A DNA stretch of 64,000 bases from Solirubrobacteraceae bacterium (GTDB lineage Bacteria > Actinomycetota > Thermoleophilia > Solirubrobacterales > Solirubrobacteraceae): positions 145,949-209,948 of the forward strand of contig JAPSGI010000005.1 of assembly GCA_031177685.1 (NCBI GenBank). Reading direction: 5' to 3'. A program made the position numbers and the translations under genes. Under the pieces are notes generated by a model. That model had not been told where the DNA came from, ran no database searches, and saw only the letters and a list, made by a program, of their open reading frames with translations. Positions 7,553-16,183 of this stretch are shown piece after piece; positions within the stretch are counted from its first letter, which is position 1; every line of letters begins with the position of its first letter.

Positions 7553-8075
7553 CGCACGCCCTCCTGAGCCTCTGCACCGCCCGGTGCAGCATCGTGCCCG
7601 CGTTGGACTCGGACACTCCGAGCACGCGGGCGATCTCCCGGTTCGACAACCCGGCGAAGAACTTCAGCGCCACGAGATCGCGGTCGCGCGGCTCCAGCCC
7701 GGCCAGCGCCGCGCGCACGACGCCGCGCCGCAGTGCGCCCTCGACCGCGTCCTCGGCACCCACCGCATCGACATCCGGCACGTCCCCCGCCAGCGACGCG
7801 CGGCGCCGGCGCCGGCGCAGCTCGTCCAGCGCCGCGTTGCGCGCGATCCCGAACAGCCACGCCCGCGGCTCGCCGCGCCGCGCGTCGAACGAGCGCCGCC
7901 GCCGGTACGCCCGCTCGAACGCGGCCGCGCACACGTCCTCCGCCGCCGAGCGGTCGCGCAGCAGTCCCGCCACGTACGCGAACACGTCGTCGCGGCTGTC
8001 GCGGTAGAGCGCGTCGAAGTCGAGGGCGGGGGAGGCGGACTGCGCGGGGACGGCCACGGCGAGCGTCTCGGTCAC
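7539..8075 (-). CDS. ECF-type RNA polymerase sigma factor
   Basis: A 178-residue sigma-70 family protein. Region 2 runs LYRDSRDDVFAYVAGLLRD to EPRAWLFGIARNAALDELRR and contains the core-binding and -10 recognition helices. Region 4 contains LEPRDRDLVALKFFAGLSNR and the helix-turn-helix IARVLGVSESNAGTMLHRAV. Start is the GTG at 8075; a second GTG six bases upstream is possible. The downstream DUF4349 gene overlaps its 3' end by 14 nt, which supports a sigma/anti-sigma pair responding to an envelope signal. Target genes cannot be seen here. Confidence 0.9.
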   Translation of the reverse strand: MTETLAVAVPAQSASPALDFDALYRDSRDDVFAYVAGLLRDRSAAEDVCAAAFERAYRRRRSFDARRGEPRAWLFGIARNAALDELRRRRRRASLAGDVPDVDAVGAEDAVEGALRRGVVRAALAGLEPRDRDLVALKFFAGLSNREIARVLGVSESNAGTMLHRAVQRLRRACDATP

Positions 8076-8104
8076 GCCCACACTACGGCGCACCCGGGGA
8101 TTCA

Positions 8105-8803
8105 TCACATGGCGGGCGAGAACAGCCGCGGATCGTTGGTGATCACGCCGGTGACGCCGAGGTCGGCGAAGCGGCGGATGGCGTGCGGATCGTCGACGGT
8201 CCAGACGAACAGCTCGCCGCCGGCGTCCCGCACCGCCCGCAGCAGGCGCGGCGTCACGAGCTTCCAGTGCGCCATCAGGGCGTCGCACAGACCCGCGCGC
8301 AGCGCCGCCGCCGCCCGCGCCGGCAGCCGCGCGCGGTAGGCGCCGAGCACCACGTACGCGGGCAGCGCCGTCACCGGGTGGCGGGTGTAGTCGCGGCGCA
8401 GTCGCGGAACCGACCAGCCCAGCCGAGCGCCCGGCTCGGCGGCGCGCAGCGCGCGCAGGCTCGCGACGTACTGCGTGGAGATCAGCGCCCGCTCCAGCAG
8501 CCCGAACGAGCGCAGCGCCTCCAGCACGCGCACCTCGTAGCCGGGCAGCTTGAGGTCCACGTCCAGCTCCACGCCGGCGTACGCCGCGGACGCGAAGTGC
8601 GCGAGGCCCTCCTCCAGCGTGGGCGCGCCGTCCACCGCGCTGTAGTCGTGCGCCAGCAGCAGGCGGTCGCCGCCGCGCTCGGGCAGCACGTCGAACTCGA
8701 TCATGTCGACGCCGGCCGCCAGCGCCGCGTCGAAGGACGCCAGCGTGTTCCCCGGCGCGATCAGGTCGGCGCCCTTGTGCCCGACTCGCCTCAGCGCTGA
8801 CAC
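8105..8803 (-). CDS. glycerophosphodiester phosphodiesterase
   Basis: A 232-residue GDPD-family TIM barrel that would cleave deacylated phospholipid headgroups to glycerol 3-phosphate. The active-site blocks are near the N-terminus: VGHKGADLIAPGNTLASF, the E-x-D pair in MIEFDVLPE and the second His in LLLAHDYSAV. The first motif is normally HRG, and here the Arg is Lys, a conservative change. DVDLKLPG and the final WTVDDP block complete the barrel. The GTG start at 8803 (8812 also possible) lies inside the end of the Nei gene, overlapping it by 13 nt, so the two are co-translated. The protein lacks a signal peptide and should be cytosolic. Confidence 0.88.
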   Translation of the reverse strand: MSALRRVGHKGADLIAPGNTLASFDAALAAGVDMIEFDVLPERGGDRLLLAHDYSAVDGAPTLEEGLAHFASAAYAGVELDVDLKLPGYEVRVLEALRSFGLLERALISTQYVASLRALRAAEPGARLGWSVPRLRRDYTRHPVTALPAYVVLGAYRARLPARAAAALRAGLCDALMAHWKLVTPRLLRAVRDAGGELFVWTVDDPHAIRRFADLGVTGVITNDPRLFSPAM

Positions 8804-9567
8804 GAGGGACACCAGTACGTGATCCGGTTGTCGTCGCCCTGCCCGCGCGCGACGATGCGCGCCCCGCAGCGCCGGCACGGCATCCCGGCCCGGTCGTAGA
8901 CGCGCCGGTCGCGCGCGAAGGACCCGGTCGCAGCCGATTCCCGCATGCGCGGGCGCGCCGCCTCGATCACCGCGACCGCCTCGTCGTCGGACACCGCGCC
9001 CACCGCGCGCCACGGATCGACGCCGGCGTCCCAGCAGGCCTCCGACTTCCACAGGTTGCCGATCCCCGCGACCGTGCGCTGGTCCAGCAGCGCGTCCCCG
9101 AACCCGCGCGTCGGATCGTCCTCGCGCAGGCGCTGCAGGAACACCTCGACGGAGAACTCGTCGGCCACGACGTCGGGCCCCAGCGCGGCGAGCCGCCGGT
9201 CGAACCGCGTCCGCGACTCCGTCAGCAGCTCGAGCACCGGCCCGTCGAACTGGACGACCTCGTGCCCGGGAGTGCGCAGCACGAGCCAGGCGCGCCGCGG
9301 CGAGCGTCCCCAGCGCCGGCCCCGCTCGTACGTAGCCCACAGTCCGGTCATCCGCAGGTGCGAGTGCAGGACGAGGTCGCCCTCGAAGCGCACGAACAGG
9401 TGCTTGCCGTGCGCGTCCACCGCGCGCACCGCCCGGCCCGCCAGCCTCTCGGGCCAGCGGTCCAGGCGGTGCCGCGGCTGCGGCGTGACGATCTCCTCGG
9501 GCACCACCCCAGCCAGCACGGGTCGCATCCGGTTCGCGGCGTAGTGGACCGTGTCGCCCTCGGGCAT
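8791..9567 (-). CDS. Fpg/Nei-family DNA glycosylase/AP lyase (endonuclease VIII type)
   Basis: A 258-residue base-excision repair enzyme. The N-terminal MPEGDTVHYAANRM gives the catalytic Pro2 and Glu3 after Met removal, and the PEGDTVH form is the Nei rather than Fpg subtype. The helix-two-turn-helix lies around LLDQRTVAGIGNLWKSEACW. The C-terminus has a four-cysteine zinc finger (CRRC and CPSC). It excises oxidised pyrimidines and nicks the strand. It sits two genes downstream of lhr; in Mycobacterium tuberculosis nei is directly next to lhr, so the association is conserved, here with a lipoprotein gene between. The long upstream extension of the frame is not coding. Confidence 0.92.
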   Translation of the reverse strand: MPEGDTVHYAANRMRPVLAGVVPEEIVTPQPRHRLDRWPERLAGRAVRAVDAHGKHLFVRFEGDLVLHSHLRMTGLWATYERGRRWGRSPRRAWLVLRTPGHEVVQFDGPVLELLTESRTRFDRRLAALGPDVVADEFSVEVFLQRLREDDPTRGFGDALLDQRTVAGIGNLWKSEACWDAGVDPWRAVGAVSDDEAVAVIEAARPRMRESAATGSFARDRRVYDRAGMPCRRCGARIVARGQGDDNRITYWCPSCQR

Positions 9568-9590
9568 CGCCCAAGGGTAGGAGACCGCTC

Positions 9591-10430
9591 CTAGCCGACC
9601 TCGACTTCCGAGATCATCCCCTTCGCCGCGTGCGGCGGGCCGCCCTTGCGGTCGGAGATGAAGCACACCAGCGCCCACTTGCCGGCGTTGGCGAACTCCA
9701 TGTCCACGACCTGCTCGGTCTTGCCGTCGATCACCGCGGTGCTCGACTCCACACCCTCGACGATCGGCGGGCGGCCCTTCTCGGTCCGGAAGAACCGCTT
9801 GACGTCCGCGACCGACTTCCCGGGCGCGAGCTGGAAGGCCACGATGTGGTGCAGCTCGTCACCGTCGTTGACGAACCGGATCCGGTTGCGGCCCTGCTTC
9901 AGCCCCTCAGCCTCGAACGCGTAGTCGGTCGCCGTCACCGTCGCGGGCGCGGACGGCAGGTCGCCGCCCGACTCGCCGCCTTGCACCCGGAGCGCGGCCG
10001 TCGCGGGCTTGACCTCCCGCTCGCCCTCCGTGTCGGCGCTGGCGATCGCGTAGTAGCGGCCCTCGGGAAGTACCTGCGTCGCGGAGGCGGACCGCCCCGG
10101 CTTCGTGGTGCCCACGCCCCCGGCGCCGTGCAGCCAGCTGGGGATCGGACCGCCCTCCCCTCCCTCGATGACGCGCATGACCTGGGCCAGGGACTGGCCT
10201 CCGTCCACGCGGACGAGCTGCAGGTCGTACGGGTTCTTCGCGGCGTTGCGGAAGTCGATCCGCACCGGGCCGCCCTTGACCGGCGCGATCCCGATCAGCC
10301 GCCCCTGGGCGTTCACCGAGACCGACAGCGTCTGGGCCTTGCCCGACGTGCCTTCCTTGTCCTCGTCGTCGCCGCACGCGCCCAGGCTCAGCAAGGCCGC
10401 CGCGGCGAGCAGCGTAAGTCCCTTCTTCAT
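9591..10430 (-). CDS. cupredoxin-like lipoprotein with a candidate type-1 copper site
   Basis: A 279-residue exported protein. The signal peptide ends in the lipobox LSLGAC (about residue 19), so it should be anchored on the outside of the membrane. The mature part looks like two beta-sandwich repeats. Only the second (about 170-279) has possible copper ligands: His in DELHHIVAF, then Cys in WALVCFISD, His in GPPHAAKG and the Met that follows, in the spacing of plastocyanin-like proteins. An electron carrier or copper chaperone is plausible. An AGGAGA box precedes the ATG at 10430. Its place between lhr and nei is odd for a periplasmic protein. Confidence 0.75.
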   Translation of the reverse strand: MKKGLTLLAAAALLSLGACGDDEDKEGTSGKAQTLSVSVNAQGRLIGIAPVKGGPVRIDFRNAAKNPYDLQLVRVDGGQSLAQVMRVIEGGEGGPIPSWLHGAGGVGTTKPGRSASATQVLPEGRYYAIASADTEGEREVKPATAALRVQGGESGGDLPSAPATVTATDYAFEAEGLKQGRNRIRFVNDGDELHHIVAFQLAPGKSVADVKRFFRTEKGRPPIVEGVESSTAVIDGKTEQVVDMEFANAGKWALVCFISDRKGGPPHAAKGMISEVEVG

Positions 10431-10471
10431 CGTCTCTCCTGTTCCTGATCTTCCCGAAGTGGCGCGGCAGT

Positions 10472-13400
10472 CTACGCACTCAGCGTGAGCGCACGCGGCG
10501 ACTGCCGGAAGCCGAGCTCGAGCAGGAGCTCGCCGTACGGCCCCTCGAGGATCGGCACGCCGTCGATGCGCTCCAGCGCCACGCGCTTGATCCGCCCGGC
10601 CCGCACGTGCTCGGCCAGCGCCTCGAACGCCGCGCGGACGCGGGGGTCGGCGGGCGCCGCGAAGGTCAGTGCGGCCTTGCCGGAGCGCTCGACGTACAGG
10701 ACCGGCTCGGCGCCCGCCAGCACGACGTAGGCGCCCGCGACCCGCTGCGGGCGCCGGGCCTCGCCGTCGCGGCGCGGCCAGGGCAGCGCGGCGCCGTAGG
10801 GCTGCGCGGGGTCGACGGCGGAGAGGACGAGCGGCGGCTCGCCCTGCGCCTCGCGGCCGGCGCGCAGGCGCTCGACCGCGCCAGGGAGGGCGAACTGCGC
10901 GCCGCCCAGCCCCTCGACGAAGTACCCGCGCCGGCACACGCCGAGCGTCTCCAGCGCGGCCAGCGAGTCGTACAGGGTCGAGAACCCGCCCGGCACTCCC
11001 TCCGCCAGCACCTGCTCGCGCGTGACGATCCCGTAGCGCTCGAGCAGCAGCTCGGCGTGCGCGCGGCGCCGCGTGCCCGCATCGGGCTCGGAGCGCAACA
11101 GTCCGGCGGTGAGCGACCAGCGTCCCTGGACCTGCGCCGACGTCCCGGCGCGCCGCGAGGAGAAGCGACGGCCGGCCCGCGCCCGCGCCCGCTCGCGCTG
11201 GGCGCGCGCCAGGGTGAGACGGGGCGCGCGCAGCGGCGCGAACGCGTCGTTGGTCACCTCGCCCGCCCACACGAGGTCCCACAGCGCATCCTGCAGCTCC
11301 TCGGGTGCCAGCTCCACGTCGGCCAGCAGGTCGGTGAAGAAGCACGCGCCCGCGGCCAGGCGCTCGCGCACGCGCGCGTGCGAGCCCTCGGCCGGGACCT
11401 CCCCGCGCGCCGGTGGCGGCCCCAGCACCGCCAGGTCGTCGCGGAAGTACAGCGCCACGCGCCCCGAGCGGCGCCCCAGCGCCCCCGCGCCGATCCACAC
11501 GACCTCGCCGGACGCGCACAGCTGGTCCATCCAGGTGGGCGAGTACGCGCCGACCCGCCGGGGGAGGACGTCGCGCTCCCACGCCTCGGCCGGCAGGGCC
11601 AGGCCCTGCAGCGGCACCAGCACCTCCCGCAGCCGGTCCACGCCCGCGCCGCCCGGCGGGTGGCGGTCCACCCCCTGCCACGACGGCAAGAAGCGCGCGA
11701 ACGCCCGCTGGTCGGCAGGCTCGATCTCCTTGCGCAGGACGGCCAGCGACGCGCGACGCACGCGCCGCAGGACCTCGGGGTCGCACCACTCGCGCTCGGT
11801 CCCGCCGGGGCGCAGCTCGCCGCGCACCAGGTCGCCGGCCGCCTCCCGTGCCGTCAGGACGGGGCCTGGGTCGACCCCGTAGCGGGCCCGCAGCTCGCCC
11901 GTCGTGAACGGACCGTGCGTCTGTGCGTAGCGGCGCGCCAGGCGCTCCAGCGCGTCCGGCACCTCTTCCAGGTAGGCGTCCGGCAGCCCGCCCGGCGGGG
12001 CGACGGCCAGCGCGTCGCGGTACAGGCCCGCGTCCTGGGCCGCGATCCAGCGCGGCTCGCCTTGCACGCGCACGCGCAGCGCCCGGCGCTCGGCGGCCAG
12101 CGCCTCGAGCATGCCGGCGGCGTCGCAGCCTTCCAGCACCCGCGCCGCCACCTCGCCTTCGCTGAGGTCGCCCAGCCGGCGCAGCACGTCGTGCAGCGCG
12201 TCGCGCGTGGCGGCGCGCGTGCGCGGCGAGCGGTGCTGGAGGTCGTCCTCCACTCTCTCCAGCGCGCCGGCGTCGATCAGCTCGCGCAGCTCCTCCTGGC
12301 CCAGCAGCTCGCGCAGCAGGTCGCGGTCCAGCGACAGCGCCGCGGCGCGGCGCTCCGCGTTGGGCGTGTCGCCCTCGTACATGTACGTCGCGACGTAGTC
12401 GAACAGCAGCGAGGACGCGAACGGGGAGGCGGTCGGCGTCTCCACCTCCACCAGCGAGAGCTCGCGCCGGTGCAGCGCGGTCAGCAGCTCCTGCAGGCCG
12501 GGCACGTCGAGCACGTCGCGCAGGCACTCGCGGTACGTCTCCAGCACGACCGGGAAGTCCCCGTAGCGCCGCGCCACCTCCAGCAGCGTCTGCGCCTTCA
12601 GGCGCTGCTGCCACAGCGGTGTGCGCCGGCCCGGGTAGGCGCGGGGGATCAGCAGGGCGCGCGCCGCGTTCTCGCGGAAGCGCGCGCCGAACAGCGCGCT
12701 GCCGCCCAGCTCGCCCACGATGCGGTCCTCCAGCTCGTCGGGCTCCACCAGCACCAGGTCGGCGCCCGGCGGCTCGTCGGCGTCGGGCAGGTGGACGATG
12801 ATCCCGTCGTCCGACCAGATCGCGTCGGACTCCAGGCCGAAGTCGTCGCGGATGCGCGCGGAGAGGGCGAGCGCCCAGGCGGCGTGGATGCGCCCGCCGT
12901 AGGGCGACAGGACGCACAGACGCCAGTCGCCGATCTCGTCGCGGAAGCGCTCGATCACGATCGTGCGGTCGGAGGGCACGACGCGCGTGGCCTCCTGCTG
13001 CTCGCGCAGGAGCGCCAGCAGGTTGCGCGCGGCGCGCGCGTCGAGGTCGTAGTCGCGCTCGAGCACGTCGGCCGGCTGGTCCACCGCCCAGCGCGAGAAC
13101 TCCCCAATGGCGCGTCCCAACTCCTTCGGGCGCCCCACGGAATCCCCGCGCCAGAACGGCACGGCGCCCGGGACGCCCGGCGCCGGCGTGACCGTCACGC
13201 GGTCGCGCCCGATCTCCTCGATGCGCCAGGTCGTCGCGCCGAGCAGGAACGTCTGGCCCGGCCGCGCCTCGTAGACCATCTCCTCGTCGAGTTCGCCCAC
13301 GCGGCGGCCGTCCGGGAGGGTGACCGCGAACAGCCCGCGGTCCGGGATCGTCCCCGCGTTGGTGACCGCGAGGCGCCCGGCGCCCTGGCGCGGGCGGATC

Positions 13401-14836
13401 GTCCCCGCCACCCGGTCCCAGACGATCCGCGGGCGCAGATCGCCGAACTCGCTGGAGGGGTAGCGCCCGTCGAGCATGTCCAGGACGTTCTCCAGCTGGG
13501 TGCGCGGCAGCTCCGCGAAGGAGTGCGTGCGCGTGACCAGCGCGTGCAGATCGTCCACCGGCAGCGGGTCGTCCTGGCTGGCCGCGATCGCCACGACCTG
13601 CTGGGCCAGCACGTCGAGCGGATTGCGCGGGACGACGGTGGGCTCGATCGCGCCCTCGCGCATGCGCTTGACCACCACCGCGCACTCCAGGAGGTCGGCG
13701 CGAAACTTGGGGAAGATTCGCCCCTTGGAGACGTCGCCCACGTTGTGGCCGGCGCGACCGATGCGCTGCAGCCCGCGCGAGACCGACTTGGGCGACTCGA
13801 CCTGCAGGACGAGGTCCACCGCGCCCATGTCGATGCCCAGCTCCAGCGAAGACGTGGCGACCAGGCACGGCAGCTCGCCCGACTTGAGCATCTCCTCGAC
13901 TACCAGGCGCTCCTCGCGGGCCAGCGAGCCGTGGTGGGCGCGCGCGATCTCCGACTCCGCCAGCTCGTTGAGGCGCAGCGCGAGCCGCTCCGCGGCGCGG
14001 CGGTTGTTCACGAAGACGATCGTGGAGCGGTGCTGCTTCACGAGCTCGAGCAGCTCGGGGTAGATGGCCGGCCAGATCGACTGGCGCGTCGCCTCGCCGC
14101 CACCCAGCGGATCCAGGTCGACCCCGGCGTCCGGCTCCACCATGGACTCGACCGGCACGTGGATCTTGAGGTCCAGCTCCTTGCGCATCCCGGCGTCGAC
14201 CACGGTGCACGTGCGCTGCGGCCCGACGAGGAAGCGCGCCACCTCCTCCAGCGGGGACTGCGTGGCGGACAGCCCGATGCGCTGGAGCGGGCGCTCGGCC
14301 AGCGTCTCCAGGCGCTCCAGCGTGAGCGCGAGGTGGGCGCCGCGCTTGGTCTGCGCGACCGCGTGGATCTCGTCGACGATCGCCCATTCCGCGCCGGTCA
14401 GGATCTCCCGCGCCTGGCTGGTCAGCATCAGGTACAGCGATTCGGGCGTGGTGATCAGGATGTCGGGCGGGTGGCGGCGCATCGCCGCGCGGTCGCGTTG
14501 CGGCGTGTCGCCCGTGCGGATCCCCACGGTTACGTTGGCGCCGATGCCCTTCAGCGGGGCGCGCAGGTTGCGCTCGATGTCGTAGGACAGCGCCTTCAGC
14601 GGCGAGACGTAGACGAGCCGCGTGCGCTTCTCCCCCTCCGGCAGGGGATCGGCGGCCAGGCGGTCGAGCCCCCACAGGAAGGCGGCGAGCGTCTTTCCGG
14701 ACCCGGTGGGCGCGGAGAGCAGCACGTTCTCGCCGCGCGCGATGGCCGGCCAGGCCTGCTCCTGTGCGGCGGTGGGCGCCTCGAAGGCGCCCTCGAACCA
14801 CGCGCGCACGCGCGGGGTGAAGTTCGTCAGCGGCAA
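10472..14836 (-). CDS. lhr: Lhr, long-form superfamily 2 DNA helicase
   Basis: A 1454-residue helicase, the usual size of full-length bacterial Lhr. The N-terminal core has motif I APTGSGKTLAAFLWG, motif II VDEIH, motif III GLSATQ and motif VI QRIGRAGHN, followed by winged-helix and beta-barrel segments; a long C-terminal region (about 850-1454) is the Lhr extension. It translocates 3'-5' on single-stranded DNA and unwinds RNA:DNA hybrids. The start is a TTG at 14836, one nucleotide after the stop of the uracil-DNA glycosylase gene, so coupling explains the weak initiation signal. The 1424-codon frame on the opposite strand is a GC-skew shadow. Confidence 0.95.
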   Translation of the reverse strand: MPLTNFTPRVRAWFEGAFEAPTAAQEQAWPAIARGENVLLSAPTGSGKTLAAFLWGLDRLAADPLPEGEKRTRLVYVSPLKALSYDIERNLRAPLKGIGANVTVGIRTGDTPQRDRAAMRRHPPDILITTPESLYLMLTSQAREILTGAEWAIVDEIHAVAQTKRGAHLALTLERLETLAERPLQRIGLSATQSPLEEVARFLVGPQRTCTVVDAGMRKELDLKIHVPVESMVEPDAGVDLDPLGGGEATRQSIWPAIYPELLELVKQHRSTIVFVNNRRAAERLALRLNELAESEIARAHHGSLAREERLVVEEMLKSGELPCLVATSSLELGIDMGAVDLVLQVESPKSVSRGLQRIGRAGHNVGDVSKGRIFPKFRADLLECAVVVKRMREGAIEPTVVPRNPLDVLAQQVVAIAASQDDPLPVDDLHALVTRTHSFAELPRTQLENVLDMLDGRYPSSEFGDLRPRIVWDRVAGTIRPRQGAGRLAVTNAGTIPDRGLFAVTLPDGRRVGELDEEMVYEARPGQTFLLGATTWRIEEIGRDRVTVTPAPGVPGAVPFWRGDSVGRPKELGRAIGEFSRWAVDQPADVLERDYDLDARAARNLLALLREQQEATRVVPSDRTIVIERFRDEIGDWRLCVLSPYGGRIHAAWALALSARIRDDFGLESDAIWSDDGIIVHLPDADEPPGADLVLVEPDELEDRIVGELGGSALFGARFRENAARALLIPRAYPGRRTPLWQQRLKAQTLLEVARRYGDFPVVLETYRECLRDVLDVPGLQELLTALHRRELSLVEVETPTASPFASSLLFDYVATYMYEGDTPNAERRAAALSLDRDLLRELLGQEELRELIDAGALERVEDDLQHRSPRTRAATRDALHDVLRRLGDLSEGEVAARVLEGCDAAGMLEALAAERRALRVRVQGEPRWIAAQDAGLYRDALAVAPPGGLPDAYLEEVPDALERLARRYAQTHGPFTTGELRARYGVDPGPVLTAREAAGDLVRGELRPGGTEREWCDPEVLRRVRRASLAVLRKEIEPADQRAFARFLPSWQGVDRHPPGGAGVDRLREVLVPLQGLALPAEAWERDVLPRRVGAYSPTWMDQLCASGEVVWIGAGALGRRSGRVALYFRDDLAVLGPPPARGEVPAEGSHARVRERLAAGACFFTDLLADVELAPEELQDALWDLVWAGEVTNDAFAPLRAPRLTLARAQRERARARAGRRFSSRRAGTSAQVQGRWSLTAGLLRSEPDAGTRRRAHAELLLERYGIVTREQVLAEGVPGGFSTLYDSLAALETLGVCRRGYFVEGLGGAQFALPGAVERLRAGREAQGEPPLVLSAVDPAQPYGAALPWPRRDGEARRPQRVAGAYVVLAGAEPVLYVERSGKAALTFAAPADPRVRAAFEALAEHVRAGRIKRVALERIDGVPILEGPYGELLLELGFRQSPRALTLSA

Positions 14837-14837
14837 G

Positions 14838-15539
14838 TCACCGAGGATAGGGAAGCCCCGCGACCTCCCGCGCGCGTGTGAAGACGGCGTCCAGCATCGG
14901 CTCGGTGAGCCTGCCCGTGAACGTGTTCTGCTGGGAGGGGTGGAACGTTCCCAGCAGCGTGAAGCGGCCCAGGGCCCGCTCCGCGCCGTGGCCGAACTTC
15001 GGGCGCGGCTTGGGGACCGGCTCGCCGAGCGACGTCAGCAGGCGCAGGGCGGCGTCCCACGCGAACGCGCCGAGGCACACGATCACCCGGACGTTCGGCA
15101 TGAGCCGCAGCTCGGCCTCGCTCCAGGGCAGGCAGTTGTCGCGCTCCGCGGGCGTCGGCCGGTTGGCCGGCGGGGCGCAGCGCACGGCGGCGGCGATCCA
15201 GGCGTCGCGCACCGCCAGGCCGTCGTCGCGGTGGATCGACGTGGGCTGGCTGGCGAAACCCGTGCGGTGCAGCGCGGCGAACAGCCAGTCCCCCGAGCGG
15301 TCGCCGGTGAAGATCCGTCCCGTGCGGTTGCCGCCGTGCGCGGCGGGCGCCAGCCCGAGCACGTAGACCGGCCCGTCCGGGTCGCCGAACCCGGGGAGCG
15401 GGCGGCCCCAGTACTCCTGGCCGGCGAAGGCGGCGCGCTTCTCCCGCGCCACCCGCTCCCGCCACTCCACCAGCCGCGGGCAGCGCACGCACCGCGTGAC
15501 CTCGTCCTCCAGCTCGGCGAGCCGGGGATCCGGGCTCAC
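14838..15539 (-). CDS. udgB: family 5 uracil-DNA glycosylase (UdgB)
   Basis: A 233-residue glycosylase that removes uracil and related deaminated bases. Four cysteines for an iron-sulfur cluster are present: the CVRC pair near the N-terminus, AVRCAPP and RDNCLPW. The motif-A region GLAPAAHGGNRTGRIFTGD is the UdgB form, in which the catalytic Asp of other families is absent, and motif B is HPSQQNTFTG. Start GTG 15539 overlaps the TetR stop by 4 nt. It lies directly upstream of lhr with a 1-nt gap, so a uracil glycosylase and a repair helicase are made from one message. Confidence 0.92.
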   Translation of the reverse strand: MSPDPRLAELEDEVTRCVRCPRLVEWRERVAREKRAAFAGQEYWGRPLPGFGDPDGPVYVLGLAPAAHGGNRTGRIFTGDRSGDWLFAALHRTGFASQPTSIHRDDGLAVRDAWIAAAVRCAPPANRPTPAERDNCLPWSEAELRLMPNVRVIVCLGAFAWDAALRLLTSLGEPVPKPRPKFGHGAERALGRFTLLGTFHPSQQNTFTGRLTEPMLDAVFTRAREVAGLPYPR

Positions 15540-16171
15540 GCCTCCGGGGAGACCAGGCCGAAGATGAGCCGCTGGATCAGCGGCTCCAGGTTGCGCACGT
15601 CGCCCGGTTTCCCGCGCCGCAGCTGGCGCGAGGCCAGCTCGCCGACCGCCCCCACGATCGCGTAGGCGTCGTCGGGCGAGGCGAAGCGCGGCATGGTCCC
15701 GCGCCGGGCCGCCGCCGCGTTCTCCGCGTCGATCGCCTCGGCGAAGGCGGCGAACACGTTGTCGCGGCGCTCGGCTCCGCGCTCCCCGGCGCCGATGATC
15801 TCGACGAGCAATGTCTGGGACTCGTTCGGGTGCGAGGCCAGCATGTCCAGGAAGGCGCGCGCGCCCGCGCGCATCCGCTCGCGTGGGTCGTCGCCCGCCG
15901 CGGAGGTGGCGGCGGCCATCGCCTGGAGCACCTCCCGCGCGGCCTCGTCGAACAGCGCCAGGATGCACTCCTCCTTGTTGGCGAAGTGCTCGTAGAAGGT
16001 GGCCTTCGACATGCCGGCCTCGCGTGCGATCCCCTCGGCGCTGGCGTCCGCGTAGCCGGCGCGGGCGAACACGGCCGCCGCCGCCTCGAACAGGCGCCGG
16101 CGCTGGACCGACTGCCTGACCTCCAGCGGCGGAGCGTGCCTGCCCCTGGGTACGGTCGCTCGGTCCACCAT
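15536..16171 (-). CDS. TetR-family transcriptional regulator
   Basis: A 211-residue regulator. The helix-turn-helix is at about residues 22-65 (RRRLFEAAAAVFARAGYADA, then IAREAGMSKATFYEHFANKE), the textbook TetR DNA-binding domain. The C-terminal two-thirds is all-helical and forms the ligand pocket and dimer interface. The gene is 4 nt overlapped with udgB and follows the small membrane protein gene by 12 nt, so it may control its own operon. No operator was identified. Confidence 0.9.
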   Translation of the reverse strand: MVDRATVPRGRHAPPLEVRQSVQRRRLFEAAAAVFARAGYADASAEGIAREAGMSKATFYEHFANKEECILALFDEAAREVLQAMAAATSAAGDDPRERMRAGARAFLDMLASHPNESQTLLVEIIGAGERGAERRDNVFAAFAEAIDAENAAAARRGTMPRFASPDDAYAIVGAVGELASRQLRRGKPGDVRNLEPLIQRLIFGLVSPEA

Positions 16172-16183
16172 GGGACGGCGAGT

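Noticed and set aside
9591..14801. 1736-codon minus-strand frame covering the lipoprotein
   Set aside because: Only the last 279 codons, from the ATG with AGGAGA at 10430, are real. The rest is lhr in another frame.
10607..14881. 1424-codon open frame on the plus strand
   Set aside because: Antisense to lhr; open only because of high third-position GC. Translation is Arg/Gln/His-rich and has no domain.
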